Shown here piece after piece: positions 43,614 through 52,851 of a DNA stretch of 64,000 nt. The DNA comes from Lachnospiraceae bacterium (GTDB lineage Bacteria; Bacillota; Clostridia; Lachnospirales; Lachnospiraceae). The stretch lies in the NCBI GenBank assembly GCA_017618075.1, contig JAFZUY010000050.1, forward strand, positions 1 to 64,000. The letters run 5' to 3'. The notes under the pieces are model-generated. The model had not been told where the DNA came from. It made no database searches and saw nothing but the letters and a program-made list of their open reading frames with translations. The translations under genes were made by a program, and so were the position numbers. How positions within the stretch are numbered: position 1 is the first letter of the stretch; each line of letters opens with the position of its first letter.

Positions 43614-46016
43614 TCATTCGACAATTCTGATGTTTGAAATCGCTACCTGATCGCCGGTTAACGCCACGTAGACATCGGGAACATCGTCGATGATTGTAAC
43701 CACGCTGTTAATGTAGATACCGAAATTTTCGGTGATGACCGTAATCTTGTTCTTGTTTCTCTTAAAAGTAACCGTGACATCAATGCCTTTACGGTTGTTC
43801 TCTTTCCAGACATCCCAGCCTTCGAAAGTATCGTCCTTATTGATAAAGGTTTTGCTCTCGACACCGTCGTGTGTATCCCACGCTTCACCGTCGAGTCGAA
43901 CGAGCGCAAACTGATGGAAATTCTTACCGTTTACAAGCTTGTCGTCTGCATAGAAAAGCTCGATATAAGGGCAGTGCCAGATAAGTCTCGCGGTCGGAAG
44001 GCTCATGGCATGGAATGCAAGCTTCATTCCGTCTGTAATCTCAATACCGTGCGATGCGGTATAGCACCAGCCGTCTATCTGAACATTGGGAACTATACCC
44101 ACGGGTTCGTCTTTTACGAAGCTTATTTCTTCGGCGATTCTCGGGATGTAATTCTCGTCTACCGGCTCCTCTTCCTTTTCCATGGAAATATTGGTCATCA
44201 CGCAGTGCTCGCCCGTCAGGCCGATATACGCATATCTTACGCTGTCGGGAAGAGCCATGATTATCTCGATTGTCTCAAACTTATTCTTAATTCTGAAAAG
44301 AACATGATCCTTCACCTTGACGGCTTCGAGAACATAATCTACTCCGGCAGGATCTAAAAGAGATTTTTCGTTCTTCTTTTCACCCGGATGTGGAATTACC
44401 TTCTTTTCAATCTTTCTGGCGCCCAAAACTTCCGTCTCGCCGTCAAAACGAATTTTGCCGTACTCGAAATACAGCATTTCTTTTACCTTTTCATCCTCAT
44501 GCACTCTGCCGTCGAGAGCATCAAAAACGATGATTGAAGGTATGCATTCTTTCTTTAAATGATTCTTATCCGTCACGGAACGGAAGCCGAGTTTTGTCAA
44601 GTTGGCAGTCAGCTGAATGCCCTCGGAAATATTTTCTCCGAATTCTTTGCATTCAAATTTGCTCTTGGCCGAAAGCGCGGTTTTTTCCTCACGTTCCTTC
44701 ATTTCATACTCGGCATCAAGGTCGATTAAATGAATCATCAGCTTCGCAAATTTCGGATCGAACTGCGTACCGATACCTTTTACGAATTCTTCACGAACCT
44801 TGTCCTGCGGTATAGGGTCTCTGTAGCTTCTCTTCGAAGTCATGGCATCATACGCATCCGCAACGGCGATAATACGTGCAATCTCAGGAATATCCTCGCC
44901 CTTAAGTCCGTCGGGATAACCTCTGCCGTCATATCTTTCATGATGATAGTGAGCACCGATGCTTAAGTACGGAGATTTGCTGATACGCGACAAAATCTTA
45001 TTGCCGTGTACAGGGTGCATTTTTATCGCTTCAAACTCTTCTTTGGTAAGTTTGCCGTCTTTGTTGATGATGTCGGTCGGTACAAGGATTTTGCCCACGT
45101 CATGAAGAATGGCCGCGAGATAAATCTCATCGCACTCTTCCGTGGATTTGCCGGCCTGCTCGGCTATCTTTCTCGAATACTCGGCCACTCTGGTGGAATG
45201 ACCGTGCGTATACGGGTCTTTCACATCGATTGCGGTTGCTAATGCTTCTGTGGTCTGTTCAAGCAAAACCTGAATATCTTTCTGCTCTTTTTTGAGGTAT
45301 TCGATTTCCATGTCATTTGCTTTTACCGCATCGTTGCTGACATCGATAAGAGTAAATAAAAACAGCAGAATGACTACCGTTGCAAGAGCTATGTTCGTAA
45401 AAGAAATGCCCCTCGTCGCAAACTGTACTAAGGATGCCGCAAGCGGAACCAGCGTGAAGATTGCAAGGAACAGTCTGACGCTTAATTTGACTCTTTTACG
45501 ATATGCAATAATAACCGAAAACTGAATAACCAGCGAAAGCAGAGGAATTAAATAGCAGAGCCAGAAAGTCGATGATCTCTGGTACTGATTGAACTCGTCA
45601 AAAGTATAGTAAAGGCCTGTAAACTGCGATATGGCCAGAAGAAGCATTCCTAAAAGAGTTAATGCTTTAACTATCTGAAGGGGAATGGGTGCTTTGCCGA
45701 GCTTAACATCCTTTGAATAAAGGTCTGCAAGGAAAGCATTGAACATAAGTATGCAAAAAAGAGTAAGGAAAAAGACGAGGAAATTGCTCACGCGAACCAT
45801 AACAAATCCAAGTTCGCTCACATCGCCTCGGAAAATATATGCGTATCTGTCAAAGACCAGCAGAAGACCGGCACTTATATCCATGATTATAAGTATCGCT
45901 TTTCTGTGGGCCGACATGGTTTTAATGAAGAGCACAAATATAGCAAGGACTGCGCAGATTCCGCTTAAAACCAGCATCGCATTCAATTGATGTTTGGCAA
46001 TAAACTCAAAAATCAT
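43614..46016 (-). CDS. Membrane HD-GYP protein with tandem C-terminal beta-sandwich-like repeats
   Basis: From ATG 46016 (MIFEFIAKHQLNAM) the product is 800 aa; an upstream TTG is rejected. About eight helices (residues 10-230) form a 7TM-like sensor. They are followed by a coiled linker and an HD-GYP domain with HD at 305-306 (AILHDVGK) and HHERYDGRGYP at about 358-368, so c-di-GMP phosphodiesterase activity is expected. Residues 455-800 are unusual: two copies of a module ending in RYAYIGLTGEHCVMTNI and DVYVALTGDQVAISNIRI, which resemble the end of laminin-G/DUF1080-type beta-sandwiches. These should face the cytoplasm. Confidence 0.85.
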   Translation of the reverse strand: MIFEFIAKHQLNAMLVLSGICAVLAIFVLFIKTMSAHRKAILIIMDISAGLLLVFDRYAYIFRGDVSELGFVMVRVSNFLVFFLTLFCILMFNAFLADLYSKDVKLGKAPIPLQIVKALTLLGMLLLAISQFTGLYYTFDEFNQYQRSSTFWLCYLIPLLSLVIQFSVIIAYRKRVKLSVRLFLAIFTLVPLAASLVQFATRGISFTNIALATVVILLFLFTLIDVSNDAVKANDMEIEYLKKEQKDIQVLLEQTTEALATAIDVKDPYTHGHSTRVAEYSRKIAEQAGKSTEECDEIYLAAILHDVGKILVPTDIINKDGKLTKEEFEAIKMHPVHGNKILSRISKSPYLSIGAHYHHERYDGRGYPDGLKGEDIPEIARIIAVADAYDAMTSKRSYRDPIPQDKVREEFVKGIGTQFDPKFAKLMIHLIDLDAEYEMKEREEKTALSAKSKFECKEFGENISEGIQLTANLTKLGFRSVTDKNHLKKECIPSIIVFDALDGRVHEDEKVKEMLYFEYGKIRFDGETEVLGARKIEKKVIPHPGEKKNEKSLLDPAGVDYVLEAVKVKDHVLFRIKNKFETIEIIMALPDSVRYAYIGLTGEHCVMTNISMEKEEEPVDENYIPRIAEEISFVKDEPVGIVPNVQIDGWCYTASHGIEITDGMKLAFHAMSLPTARLIWHCPYIELFYADDKLVNGKNFHQFALVRLDGEAWDTHDGVESKTFINKDDTFEGWDVWKENNRKGIDVTVTFKRNKNKITVITENFGIYINSVVTIIDDVPDVYVALTGDQVAISNIRIVE

Positions 46017-46121
46017 TAAATATCTCTCTCCCAAAAAACATACCTAAAAAAATTATACTCCGAATTTTTCAAGATTAAATATGATTTAAGTAAAAATCAT
46101 AAAAAAATTTACACGAAAAAT

Positions 46122-46161
46122 GACAAAAAAAGGAAGCCCCGCTTCACACAGGACTTCCTTT
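46122..46161 (-). terminator. Terminator of the lipoprotein gene at 46178
   Basis: AAAGGAAG-type arm (46129-46139) pairs with 46151-46161 (11 bp, one wobble), followed by a run of seven U on the minus strand. A TATAAT (minus strand, 46052-46057) further on is the likely -10 box of the HD-GYP gene. Confidence 0.8.
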
Positions 46162-46177
46162 AATCATTCATTAAATC

Positions 46178-47392
46178 TTATTTATTATAATCATTTTCAC
46201 ATTTAGGAACACCGGAGCTGCCATTTCCCGTGGTATTATTACTGTTCATTGTAACAGCAAGATAACCTCCGACATAATTAAAAGATTCATTTCTTGTTTT
46301 GTCGCTCATTCCAAAGAATACCATATCAGACTCATAATCTTCTTTTGTTTTTCTCTGCTCATCCAATAACAATTCATCCATCAGAATATCGCAATTGTAA
46401 GAATTATTGTCTTCATCATTGACTATAATCCAGGCCCAAATGCCGCCTGACGATTCCATGTCTTCATTAAGCCAGTCGAAGGCGTATTCTTCTTCTAAGG
46501 TACGGCCAAGTACAACATAGTGCTCAACATTAAGTTCGCTCAAAAAATAATCATATAGGAATAAGAATTGATAGTGATTCAGTTTTTTGGTTTCCGGCAC
46601 ATCAATTATATCCGTATCGTATGAGTCTCTGATATCATACATCGGATTGGATAGGTTTGCTTTTCCCAGTATTTCTGTATCATGAACCAGTTCGATGTCT
46701 TCAATAAGAGCTTTGTATATCTTCTTTGCGCGTTGCATATAATCGTCATCGGCGGTTATATTGTTGTTAATCATTTCTGTAACATATTCTTCGAATGCGT
46801 TTAATCTGTTTTCCACTTCCGACATATCTTGATCTTCTTCAAAGTTTATAGTGCCGTCTGCAGAAACTGCAGGAAAATAATTTATTTTGTATTTATTGGT
46901 ATCCACCATGGTTATATCAACACATGTTGCCATCGGGCTTGTAATTCTGGCGAGTTTGAAACCACGGTTAAAATCCAATTCATCAACTTCGTCATCGCCT
47001 GAAAGTTCAAATTCGGTTTTGTGTTCATGAATTGCATTGAGAATATCTATGCCAACTTTGTAAGAAGTCTCTTTGTTTTTCATTTCTTCCTTTAAAACAG
47101 GATTGACGGCTTCGGGATTAAATACAAAAGTACCTGTATCGTATATTGAATCGTACCCACGATCAATAGTTTCCTTTGCCACAACAACTTCTTCGTCCTC
47201 GTCGACTACCGGAGTCACTTCGACATCTGTGATTTCCTCTACCGGCACCTGAACTTCAGGATAATCGTCAATTGTCTCTGCTTTGTCACAGCCGTTTGCC
47301 ATTAAAACCGCAAATGTCATTACGATTGATAACCCCAAAGACATACCTCTTTTTAAATTAGTTCCAAGTCGCGTTTTGTTAGTCTTTTTCAT
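46178..47392 (-). CDS. Acidic exported lipoprotein with degenerate transglutaminase-like segment
   Basis: From ATG 47392 (MKKTNKTRLGTNL) the product is 404 aa, with GAGG before the start. A basic N-terminus and hydrophobic core end in LMANGCDK, a near-lipobox. A Glu/Asp/Val-rich linker follows. In the second half, NVEHYVVLGRT, GGIWAWIIVNDEDN and SYNCDILMDE align by eye with the order of transglutaminase-core motifs. The catalytic Cys and His do not appear at the expected places (WAW instead of HAW), so it may be an inactive relative. That relation is weak. An inverted repeat lies at its promoter. Confidence 0.65.
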   Translation of the reverse strand: MKKTNKTRLGTNLKRGMSLGLSIVMTFAVLMANGCDKAETIDDYPEVQVPVEEITDVEVTPVVDEDEEVVVAKETIDRGYDSIYDTGTFVFNPEAVNPVLKEEMKNKETSYKVGIDILNAIHEHKTEFELSGDDEVDELDFNRGFKLARITSPMATCVDITMVDTNKYKINYFPAVSADGTINFEEDQDMSEVENRLNAFEEYVTEMINNNITADDDYMQRAKKIYKALIEDIELVHDTEILGKANLSNPMYDIRDSYDTDIIDVPETKKLNHYQFLFLYDYFLSELNVEHYVVLGRTLEEEYAFDWLNEDMESSGGIWAWIIVNDEDNNSYNCDILMDELLLDEQRKTKEDYESDMVFFGMSDKTRNESFNYVGGYLAVTMNSNNTTGNGSSGVPKCENDYNK

Positions 47393-47426
47393 ATTCTTTT
47401 CCTCACTGTATCTCCAATACACCAAA

Positions 47427-47484
47427 TAAGAGAAGGACAATTAACGCCCTTCTCTTATAAAGTAACATATTATTACACTGTAAA
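47427..47484 (-). promoter_or_regulatory. Promoter with 10-bp inverted repeat before the 46178 lipoprotein gene
   Basis: On the minus strand TTTACA (47479-47484), a 17-base spacer and TTTATA (47456-47461). A perfect 10-bp inverted repeat TAAGAGAAGG/CCTTCTCTTA (47427-47436 with 47448-47457) spans the expected start site. It may be an operator, or a weak terminator for the GGDEF gene upstream, because UAUUU follows. Confidence 0.5.
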
Positions 47485-47503
47485 CAATGGATTTTATTGC
47501 TAT

Positions 47504-50167
47504 TTAGATGTATTTTAGGAACTTTTTGTTCTCATACATTTTTGCATCCGCGCGTTCAAAAACATCGGATAATTTTTTGTCGTTAACCGAGTCGTAATCC
47601 GCTATTCCGGTAGCTATTACAACGCCTTCTTTTTTGCCGATGTTTTTAATCACTTCGGAACGAATTTGTTTAAGAAGTTTTTCTCTGTTGATGTAATCTC
47701 CCGCGTTTAATACTACCACAAATTCATCGCCGCCGATACGGTAAACGGGACTGTGCGTAAAAGTTGTGCAGATCAGTTTGGATGCTTCGATAATGTACTC
47801 ATCGCCGACTTTATGTCCCGCGGTATCGTTAATGATTTTAAGATTGTTTATATCGCAGACAATAACCGCAAACGGAGAAATTGCCGTACCTGCTGCCATT
47901 TTACGCTGCATGGATTCTTCGAATTCCTGATATGCGTTTTTGTTCTTGACTCCGGTAAGCTCGTCTTTTCTTGCAAACTCTCTCTGAGTGGTAAGTTCGC
48001 GAAGCTGCTCTTCTTCTTTTTTTACCTGTTCGTCAATGTTTTCCAAACCGATTACGAAGTGAACCTTATCGCTTGACCAGAGCACCGTCAGACGCATATT
48101 TTTCGTAATATCTTTGTCGATTATCTTAAAATCGATTCCGATCTTTTTCTTGCTCTCTAAATCTTTTATGAGGCTGTCTTTGTTTAAGACATCAAGCACG
48201 TTTTTCTTGTCTTCTGGAGATATTTCAAAATTGGATTCCTTTGAGATATCGTCAAAGAAATCTCCGCCGTTTTCTTTTATTTCAAACCTGCCTGTTTTCT
48301 TGCTGGTCCTGTACTCGGTATACTCTCCGCTTAACGAATTGACATTGTAAATAACGTCATATTTCGTTGCAAGGGACTCTGCGATACGCGTGTAGGTAAT
48401 TCTCTCTTTTTCGGTATTATCCGATTCCTGTGTATGCGAAATGTAAATCGTTCTGCCAAGCTGTCCCGCTACATACTCGCCCTTATCAACGATATCTCCG
48501 GACAGTACGCAAACCAAAATACCGTAAATATAATCCTTGAAGATAATCGGAAAAGCTATGAAGCCTCTTTTCTTCGAGGTAAGTTCTTCTCTCCTGAAAA
48601 TATCGGCTATGGGACTCTTCTGTCTCTCGGGAGGAATTACAAAGAGCTCGCCCGCTTTTGTGTAGCAGCGAAGGCTGACCTCGTCCGGATAGACATGTGC
48701 GTTATCCTTCTCAAAAATAGCAGGAGACTCAAACATGAAAAGCGACGCATCTTCGAGTCCGAGTTTGTCAAATCTTCCTACGATTGCACTAATCAGTTCG
48801 GTGCTCGAGGTGCTTATATCCATGCACTCGGTTAAGAAGTTTTCAAGGATAATTCTATTTGATGCAAAGCTCGAAGTCTCGGTGCTCATTCTTCTTGAGA
48901 GTGCCTGAATAGCGCTGTTTCTCATATGAATGAACAGACGGTTTATCGTAACGGCCGTGGAAGGATTTCTCTGAAGAGCGTTGAGCGAATTCTGGAATTT
49001 AATCATGCTCTTTAACATCTTGGTGGAATCGGTATAGTCGGTCGCATTATTGTCAAAGAAAGTTTCGATAAGTTCCCTGGTCTCTTCGTAATCTTCCTCG
49101 CTCATATATCTGTTTTTCAATGCTTTTATGATTCTGCTGATAAACTCATAAAAGAGTCGTCTTAAATCAACCGAATCTTCATCAATACGGTTATATCTGT
49201 ATCTGTAAAAGCAGTCGTCGAATATTCTGTAAATAAACTCTTCATCCATATTTAATATCTCTAAGGATGAATAATCGTTTGATTCATAATCACAGGAATC
49301 TCTGCCGTAAAGTTTGGTAGGAATCATTACGGATTCCGCCTGCTCTCCGTCAATCATTTTTAAAAGAAGTTCGAGTGATTTCTGGCCGAGTGTTACACTC
49401 TCTGCACCGATGGTTGCAAGAGACGGAATCATATCGCCTGCTTTTCTTGTATTGTCAAAACCGAATACATAAATGTCCTTGCCCGGAACGAGTCTTTTCT
49501 TTTTCAGGGCTTCGTAAAGACCTACTGCTGACTCGTCGTTTACGCAGAAAATTACTTCAAGATCCGGACATCTGTTTAAAAGTCTTTCGGACTCGGGAAT
49601 GGTATTTACGGACATATCCGTAGCTTCATAACACTCAGGCTTTAATTCGAGTTTGTATTTTTTAAGACAGTTTTCGTAGATGGCTTTTCTTCGACAGGAA
49701 TCGAGGTTATCATCTCGCCCGCCCAACATTCCGAACTTCGTAAAATTACAGATGTTTACAAGATAATCCACGGCTTCCTTGATACCCGGCTCATTGTCGT
49801 AATTGACATTTACCATGCCTTCAAGTTCAGATACGAAAAACACCTTCGGAACATTCGCCAGAGTTTCAACAAATCTCTTGATGATAATCTGTTTTTTAAC
49901 TTTGGCCATACTTCCGAGAGCAACCAGAAGACCGTCAAATTTGCAGAGCTCTTCGAGTCTGTAAATCGAATTGTAAACATTCTTGTAGCGCGACTGCATA
50001 TCGTCTTCATGTCCGATATCCACATATTTGCCGGCTACAACCACTATTTCGACATCTCTGTTTTTGGGAACAGAACTGACAATACTGTGAACAACGTCTT
50101 TTGCAAATTCGGTATAGACATTCTCGATGATAAGACCGATTGTCAGTTTGCTATCTTTTTTCATCAT
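47504..50167 (-). CDS. Cytosolic LacI-type sensor - GAF/PAS-like - GGDEF diguanylate cyclase
   Basis: This 887-aa protein has no membrane helix. Residues 8-290 match the LacI/periplasmic-binding sensor fold (IGLIIENVYTEFAKDVVHSI, VIFCVNDESAVGLYEALKKK, VFGFDNT) but lack the DNA-binding head. A helical region, a GAF-like domain (about 430-580) and a PAS-like domain (about 600-720) follow. The GGDEF domain begins ARKDELTGVKNKNAY and has an intact RIGGDEF at 811-816. The inhibitory RxxD site is absent. It is likely a c-di-GMP synthase controlled by a small ligand such as a sugar. The FIST-EAL gene lies 21 bases upstream, in the same direction. Confidence 0.9.
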   Translation of the reverse strand: MMKKDSKLTIGLIIENVYTEFAKDVVHSIVSSVPKNRDVEIVVVAGKYVDIGHEDDMQSRYKNVYNSIYRLEELCKFDGLLVALGSMAKVKKQIIIKRFVETLANVPKVFFVSELEGMVNVNYDNEPGIKEAVDYLVNICNFTKFGMLGGRDDNLDSCRRKAIYENCLKKYKLELKPECYEATDMSVNTIPESERLLNRCPDLEVIFCVNDESAVGLYEALKKKRLVPGKDIYVFGFDNTRKAGDMIPSLATIGAESVTLGQKSLELLLKMIDGEQAESVMIPTKLYGRDSCDYESNDYSSLEILNMDEEFIYRIFDDCFYRYRYNRIDEDSVDLRRLFYEFISRIIKALKNRYMSEEDYEETRELIETFFDNNATDYTDSTKMLKSMIKFQNSLNALQRNPSTAVTINRLFIHMRNSAIQALSRRMSTETSSFASNRIILENFLTECMDISTSSTELISAIVGRFDKLGLEDASLFMFESPAIFEKDNAHVYPDEVSLRCYTKAGELFVIPPERQKSPIADIFRREELTSKKRGFIAFPIIFKDYIYGILVCVLSGDIVDKGEYVAGQLGRTIYISHTQESDNTEKERITYTRIAESLATKYDVIYNVNSLSGEYTEYRTSKKTGRFEIKENGGDFFDDISKESNFEISPEDKKNVLDVLNKDSLIKDLESKKKIGIDFKIIDKDITKNMRLTVLWSSDKVHFVIGLENIDEQVKKEEEQLRELTTQREFARKDELTGVKNKNAYQEFEESMQRKMAAGTAISPFAVIVCDINNLKIINDTAGHKVGDEYIIEASKLICTTFTHSPVYRIGGDEFVVVLNAGDYINREKLLKQIRSEVIKNIGKKEGVVIATGIADYDSVNDKKLSDVFERADAKMYENKKFLKYI

Positions 50168-50188
50168 TCCTTTATCCCCGTAAAATCA

Positions 50189-52717
50189 TTACTCCAAATT
50201 AATTTCAGGTGTCGGTTTCGAGAATAAAAATCCCTGAGAATAATCCACTCCGAACCTGGTCATTTTCTCCTGTATTCCCTGATTCTCCACATACTCTGCC
50301 ACGATGGCGATATCTCTGGTGGAAAAGTTCTTCCATCCTGCAATAATTGCTATCAGTTTTTCGGACTCTTCACTGTCACAGCATTGTTTTACGATCGAAC
50401 CGTCAATCTTGATAAAATCCGAATGAACACTCATCAAGTGCTGAAGATTCGAATAACCGCTTCCGAAATCGTCGATGGAAATCTTGCCGCCGAGTGCGTG
50501 GATTCTGTCGACGAAAGCAACCATTACGTCATACTCGTCTATATCTTCGTTTTCAAGTATTTCAAATACAAAGTTTCCGGGATGTTTTACGGAAGCCATA
50601 AAATCAAAAATGTATTCCGTAAGTTCCGAATTCTTGATATCTCTGATTCCCATGTTAATGCTGACACTTGTCTTTTCGCAATCTTTGAACATATTAAACA
50701 CTCTGGAAATCATTTTCTTTGAAAGCGAATCGTACAAATGTCCGAAGCTTCTTGCAACACCTAAAAACTCGTCGGGGTAATATACCTTTCCGTTTTCGTC
50801 CTCGAGTCTCATAAGCGATTCGTAATGGTGAATCTTATTTTCCCTGTTGTCATAAATTCCCTGGAAATAGGGAATAATTTTATCATGTGCAATCGCATAG
50901 TTAACCACATTTACCATGTGATATTTACGGCGGATGCTCTCTTCATCGAGCTGGTCGTTCGTGGGTGATGTAACAAAGAACTGAATGTTTTTGTTCATCA
51001 TTTCGACTCTTGCCTTGGAATATGCGGATTCCATATTTTCCAGAGTACATCCGTCAATCAGGCAGAAAAGAGGCACAATTGCGATAAACTCTCTGGATGA
51101 TTCAAAAAGAGTATTCTGTAAAATTTTCATCTCTTCTTCAAAGTCCGAAAGAGAAGTCTTGTACGAAGGCGATCCGATTGCGATATGCCAGCCTCTGATT
51201 AAATACATTTTATACTTCTTTTCCTGGCAGAATCTTGAACAGGTTGAAATATAGTTTTTGTATGTAAGATCGATGAGCTGTTTGGAAAATACGCTCTTCA
51301 TACCGGCGTTGTCTGTAATATCTATCATACAGATTCTGTCGTATCCCTTGGCTGCGATATCGGTGTTTAATGCAACTTCGTTGGGCAGGGCTTCGCTCTC
51401 GTCCATTAAGAGTTTCTTTTCACAGCCTCTTAAGAATTCTTTCAGGCCGTATTCATCGTCATTTTCGTCGGAATCGTCGTTTTTGTATTCACTCTCCATA
51501 TCGATAATGTAATCGACGAGTCTTACGTTGTCATCTGCAAGCACTTCGGGATGAGAGAAAATAAAAGGATTGTAAATCTGTGTTCCGAATTTTTCTCCTA
51601 AAACAGACAATGCGAAAGTACAGTTAGCAAAAGCAAATCTGCCGTTAATCGTCACGATTTCGCCGTCAGTCAGACAGCCGCTCATATTAGAATCGGTATA
51701 TGCGGAAAGTTCCCATCTTGAAGCATTCGGATAAGCCTTTGAACGTAAGTGGCAGGAATATGCAAACAGTGTTTCGGACTTTTCGAAGTTCTCGATTTTT
51801 CTGAACATTTCGCGGTTGTCATCCACGACTTTTTTATCATAAATGAATGCTCTTTTAAGTTTTTTACCTGCTTTTATGAACTGGTTTGCCTTAAGAGGAT
51901 TATCTTCATAATATTTTACGAATACAGGAACATTGTTGTCGCTGTATGCAAAGGGGAAGAGTTCAAAGAGCTTCTGGTCGGACTTAATCTTCTCGCCGAT
52001 GCCTTTTTTATAAAGCTCTGCCGCATTTTTTCCGTCAAGGGAAATAATACTTCTGCCGGATGTTTCGGTTACCTCATAATCTTTGCCAACGGTTTCAATA
52101 CCCGAGGCACACGAAGTAACGCATTCAACATCAGCACCGATTACTGCTGCGATAAGCACCGCTTCATCGGATGCACCGCTCTCGTCGAATACAAATCCGG
52201 GCGCATATTCATTTTCATACATTGCTTCGGAAGAAATGGCGAAACCGCCGAGCATATTCGCGTTGGGATATTTGTCGTTGCATTTATCCACATAGTCGTA
52301 TACGTTGAAATATTTTGAAGAAAGGAATGTAAGAAGAAGTTTAATGTTTTCATCATTCAAAACATCAGCCGTTCTCTTGCAGAGTTCCTCGCCCGAAAGT
52401 ATTCCTTCGTTGTCTTTATACGTAAAAGGAATCATTACGGACTGAAACTTTGCATTGTCGCTCTGTGTGACGGAAACAATACACTGGTTTCTGTAGATTT
52501 TTCCCTGGTAAATAACACCGGAAGTACTGGTTCCGATGATCTTAACCTTGGGTACTATATGTTTTATGAATCTGGCGAGGTCGACAGCCTCATCTTTCTG
52601 ATGGATAGCCGTGTGAATTCTGACCAATACATCGCCTTTTTCATCATTAATTCGAATCTGATTAAGCGTTTCTGCAAGTTTCACTCTGGAAACGTACTGA
52701 AAGTTCCACGTAAACAT
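50189..52717 (-). CDS. FIST sensor - degenerate GGDEF - EAL c-di-GMP phosphodiesterase
   Basis: This 842-aa protein is soluble. Residues 1-400 resemble FIST N and C sensor domains (KIIGTSTSGVIYQGK, SKAYPNASRWELSAYTDSNMSGCLTDGE-type C-terminal block, quoted in part). Residues 440-590 resemble a degenerate GGDEF domain without the motif. The EAL domain (602-842) keeps E633 (ESL in place of EAL), N688, E719, D749-D750, K770-D772, E808 and Q828, so hydrolysis of c-di-GMP is expected. It has GGAGGAG before the ATG and is followed by the GGDEF gene, forming an opposed synthase/hydrolase pair. Confidence 0.9.
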   Translation of the reverse strand: MFTWNFQYVSRVKLAETLNQIRINDEKGDVLVRIHTAIHQKDEAVDLARFIKHIVPKVKIIGTSTSGVIYQGKIYRNQCIVSVTQSDNAKFQSVMIPFTYKDNEGILSGEELCKRTADVLNDENIKLLLTFLSSKYFNVYDYVDKCNDKYPNANMLGGFAISSEAMYENEYAPGFVFDESGASDEAVLIAAVIGADVECVTSCASGIETVGKDYEVTETSGRSIISLDGKNAAELYKKGIGEKIKSDQKLFELFPFAYSDNNVPVFVKYYEDNPLKANQFIKAGKKLKRAFIYDKKVVDDNREMFRKIENFEKSETLFAYSCHLRSKAYPNASRWELSAYTDSNMSGCLTDGEIVTINGRFAFANCTFALSVLGEKFGTQIYNPFIFSHPEVLADDNVRLVDYIIDMESEYKNDDSDENDDEYGLKEFLRGCEKKLLMDESEALPNEVALNTDIAAKGYDRICMIDITDNAGMKSVFSKQLIDLTYKNYISTCSRFCQEKKYKMYLIRGWHIAIGSPSYKTSLSDFEEEMKILQNTLFESSREFIAIVPLFCLIDGCTLENMESAYSKARVEMMNKNIQFFVTSPTNDQLDEESIRRKYHMVNVVNYAIAHDKIIPYFQGIYDNRENKIHHYESLMRLEDENGKVYYPDEFLGVARSFGHLYDSLSKKMISRVFNMFKDCEKTSVSINMGIRDIKNSELTEYIFDFMASVKHPGNFVFEILENEDIDEYDVMVAFVDRIHALGGKISIDDFGSGYSNLQHLMSVHSDFIKIDGSIVKQCCDSEESEKLIAIIAGWKNFSTRDIAIVAEYVENQGIQEKMTRFGVDYSQGFLFSKPTPEINLE

Positions 52718-52749
52718 ATTCTCTCCTCCAAAATTATACCCTCAGTATT

Positions 52750-52777
52750 ATTTTACCACCGAAATTTAAATCGGCAA
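52750..52777 (-). promoter_or_regulatory. Promoter for the FIST-EAL/GGDEF pair
   Basis: On the minus strand TTGCCG (52772-52777), a 16-base spacer and TAAAAT (52750-52755), about 33 bases before the start codon. Confidence 0.5.
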
Positions 52778-52786
52778 ATTTTTTTG

Positions 52787-52816
52787 TTGACTTAATATAC
52801 AAATTATATATATAAT
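52787..52816 (+). promoter_or_regulatory. Promoter for the ABC exporter operon
   Basis: TTGACT (52787-52792), an 18-base spacer and perfect TATAAT (52811-52816), 35 bases before the start codon. It lies back to back with the FIST-EAL promoter. Confidence 0.75.
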
Positions 52817-52851
52817 AGCGCTTATTCATTACTAATTTAGGGTATTTTGAC

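Noticed and set aside
51749-52318. 189-aa open frame on the plus strand
   Set aside because: Antisense to the FIST domain of the EAL gene; no ribosome site or recognisable motif.
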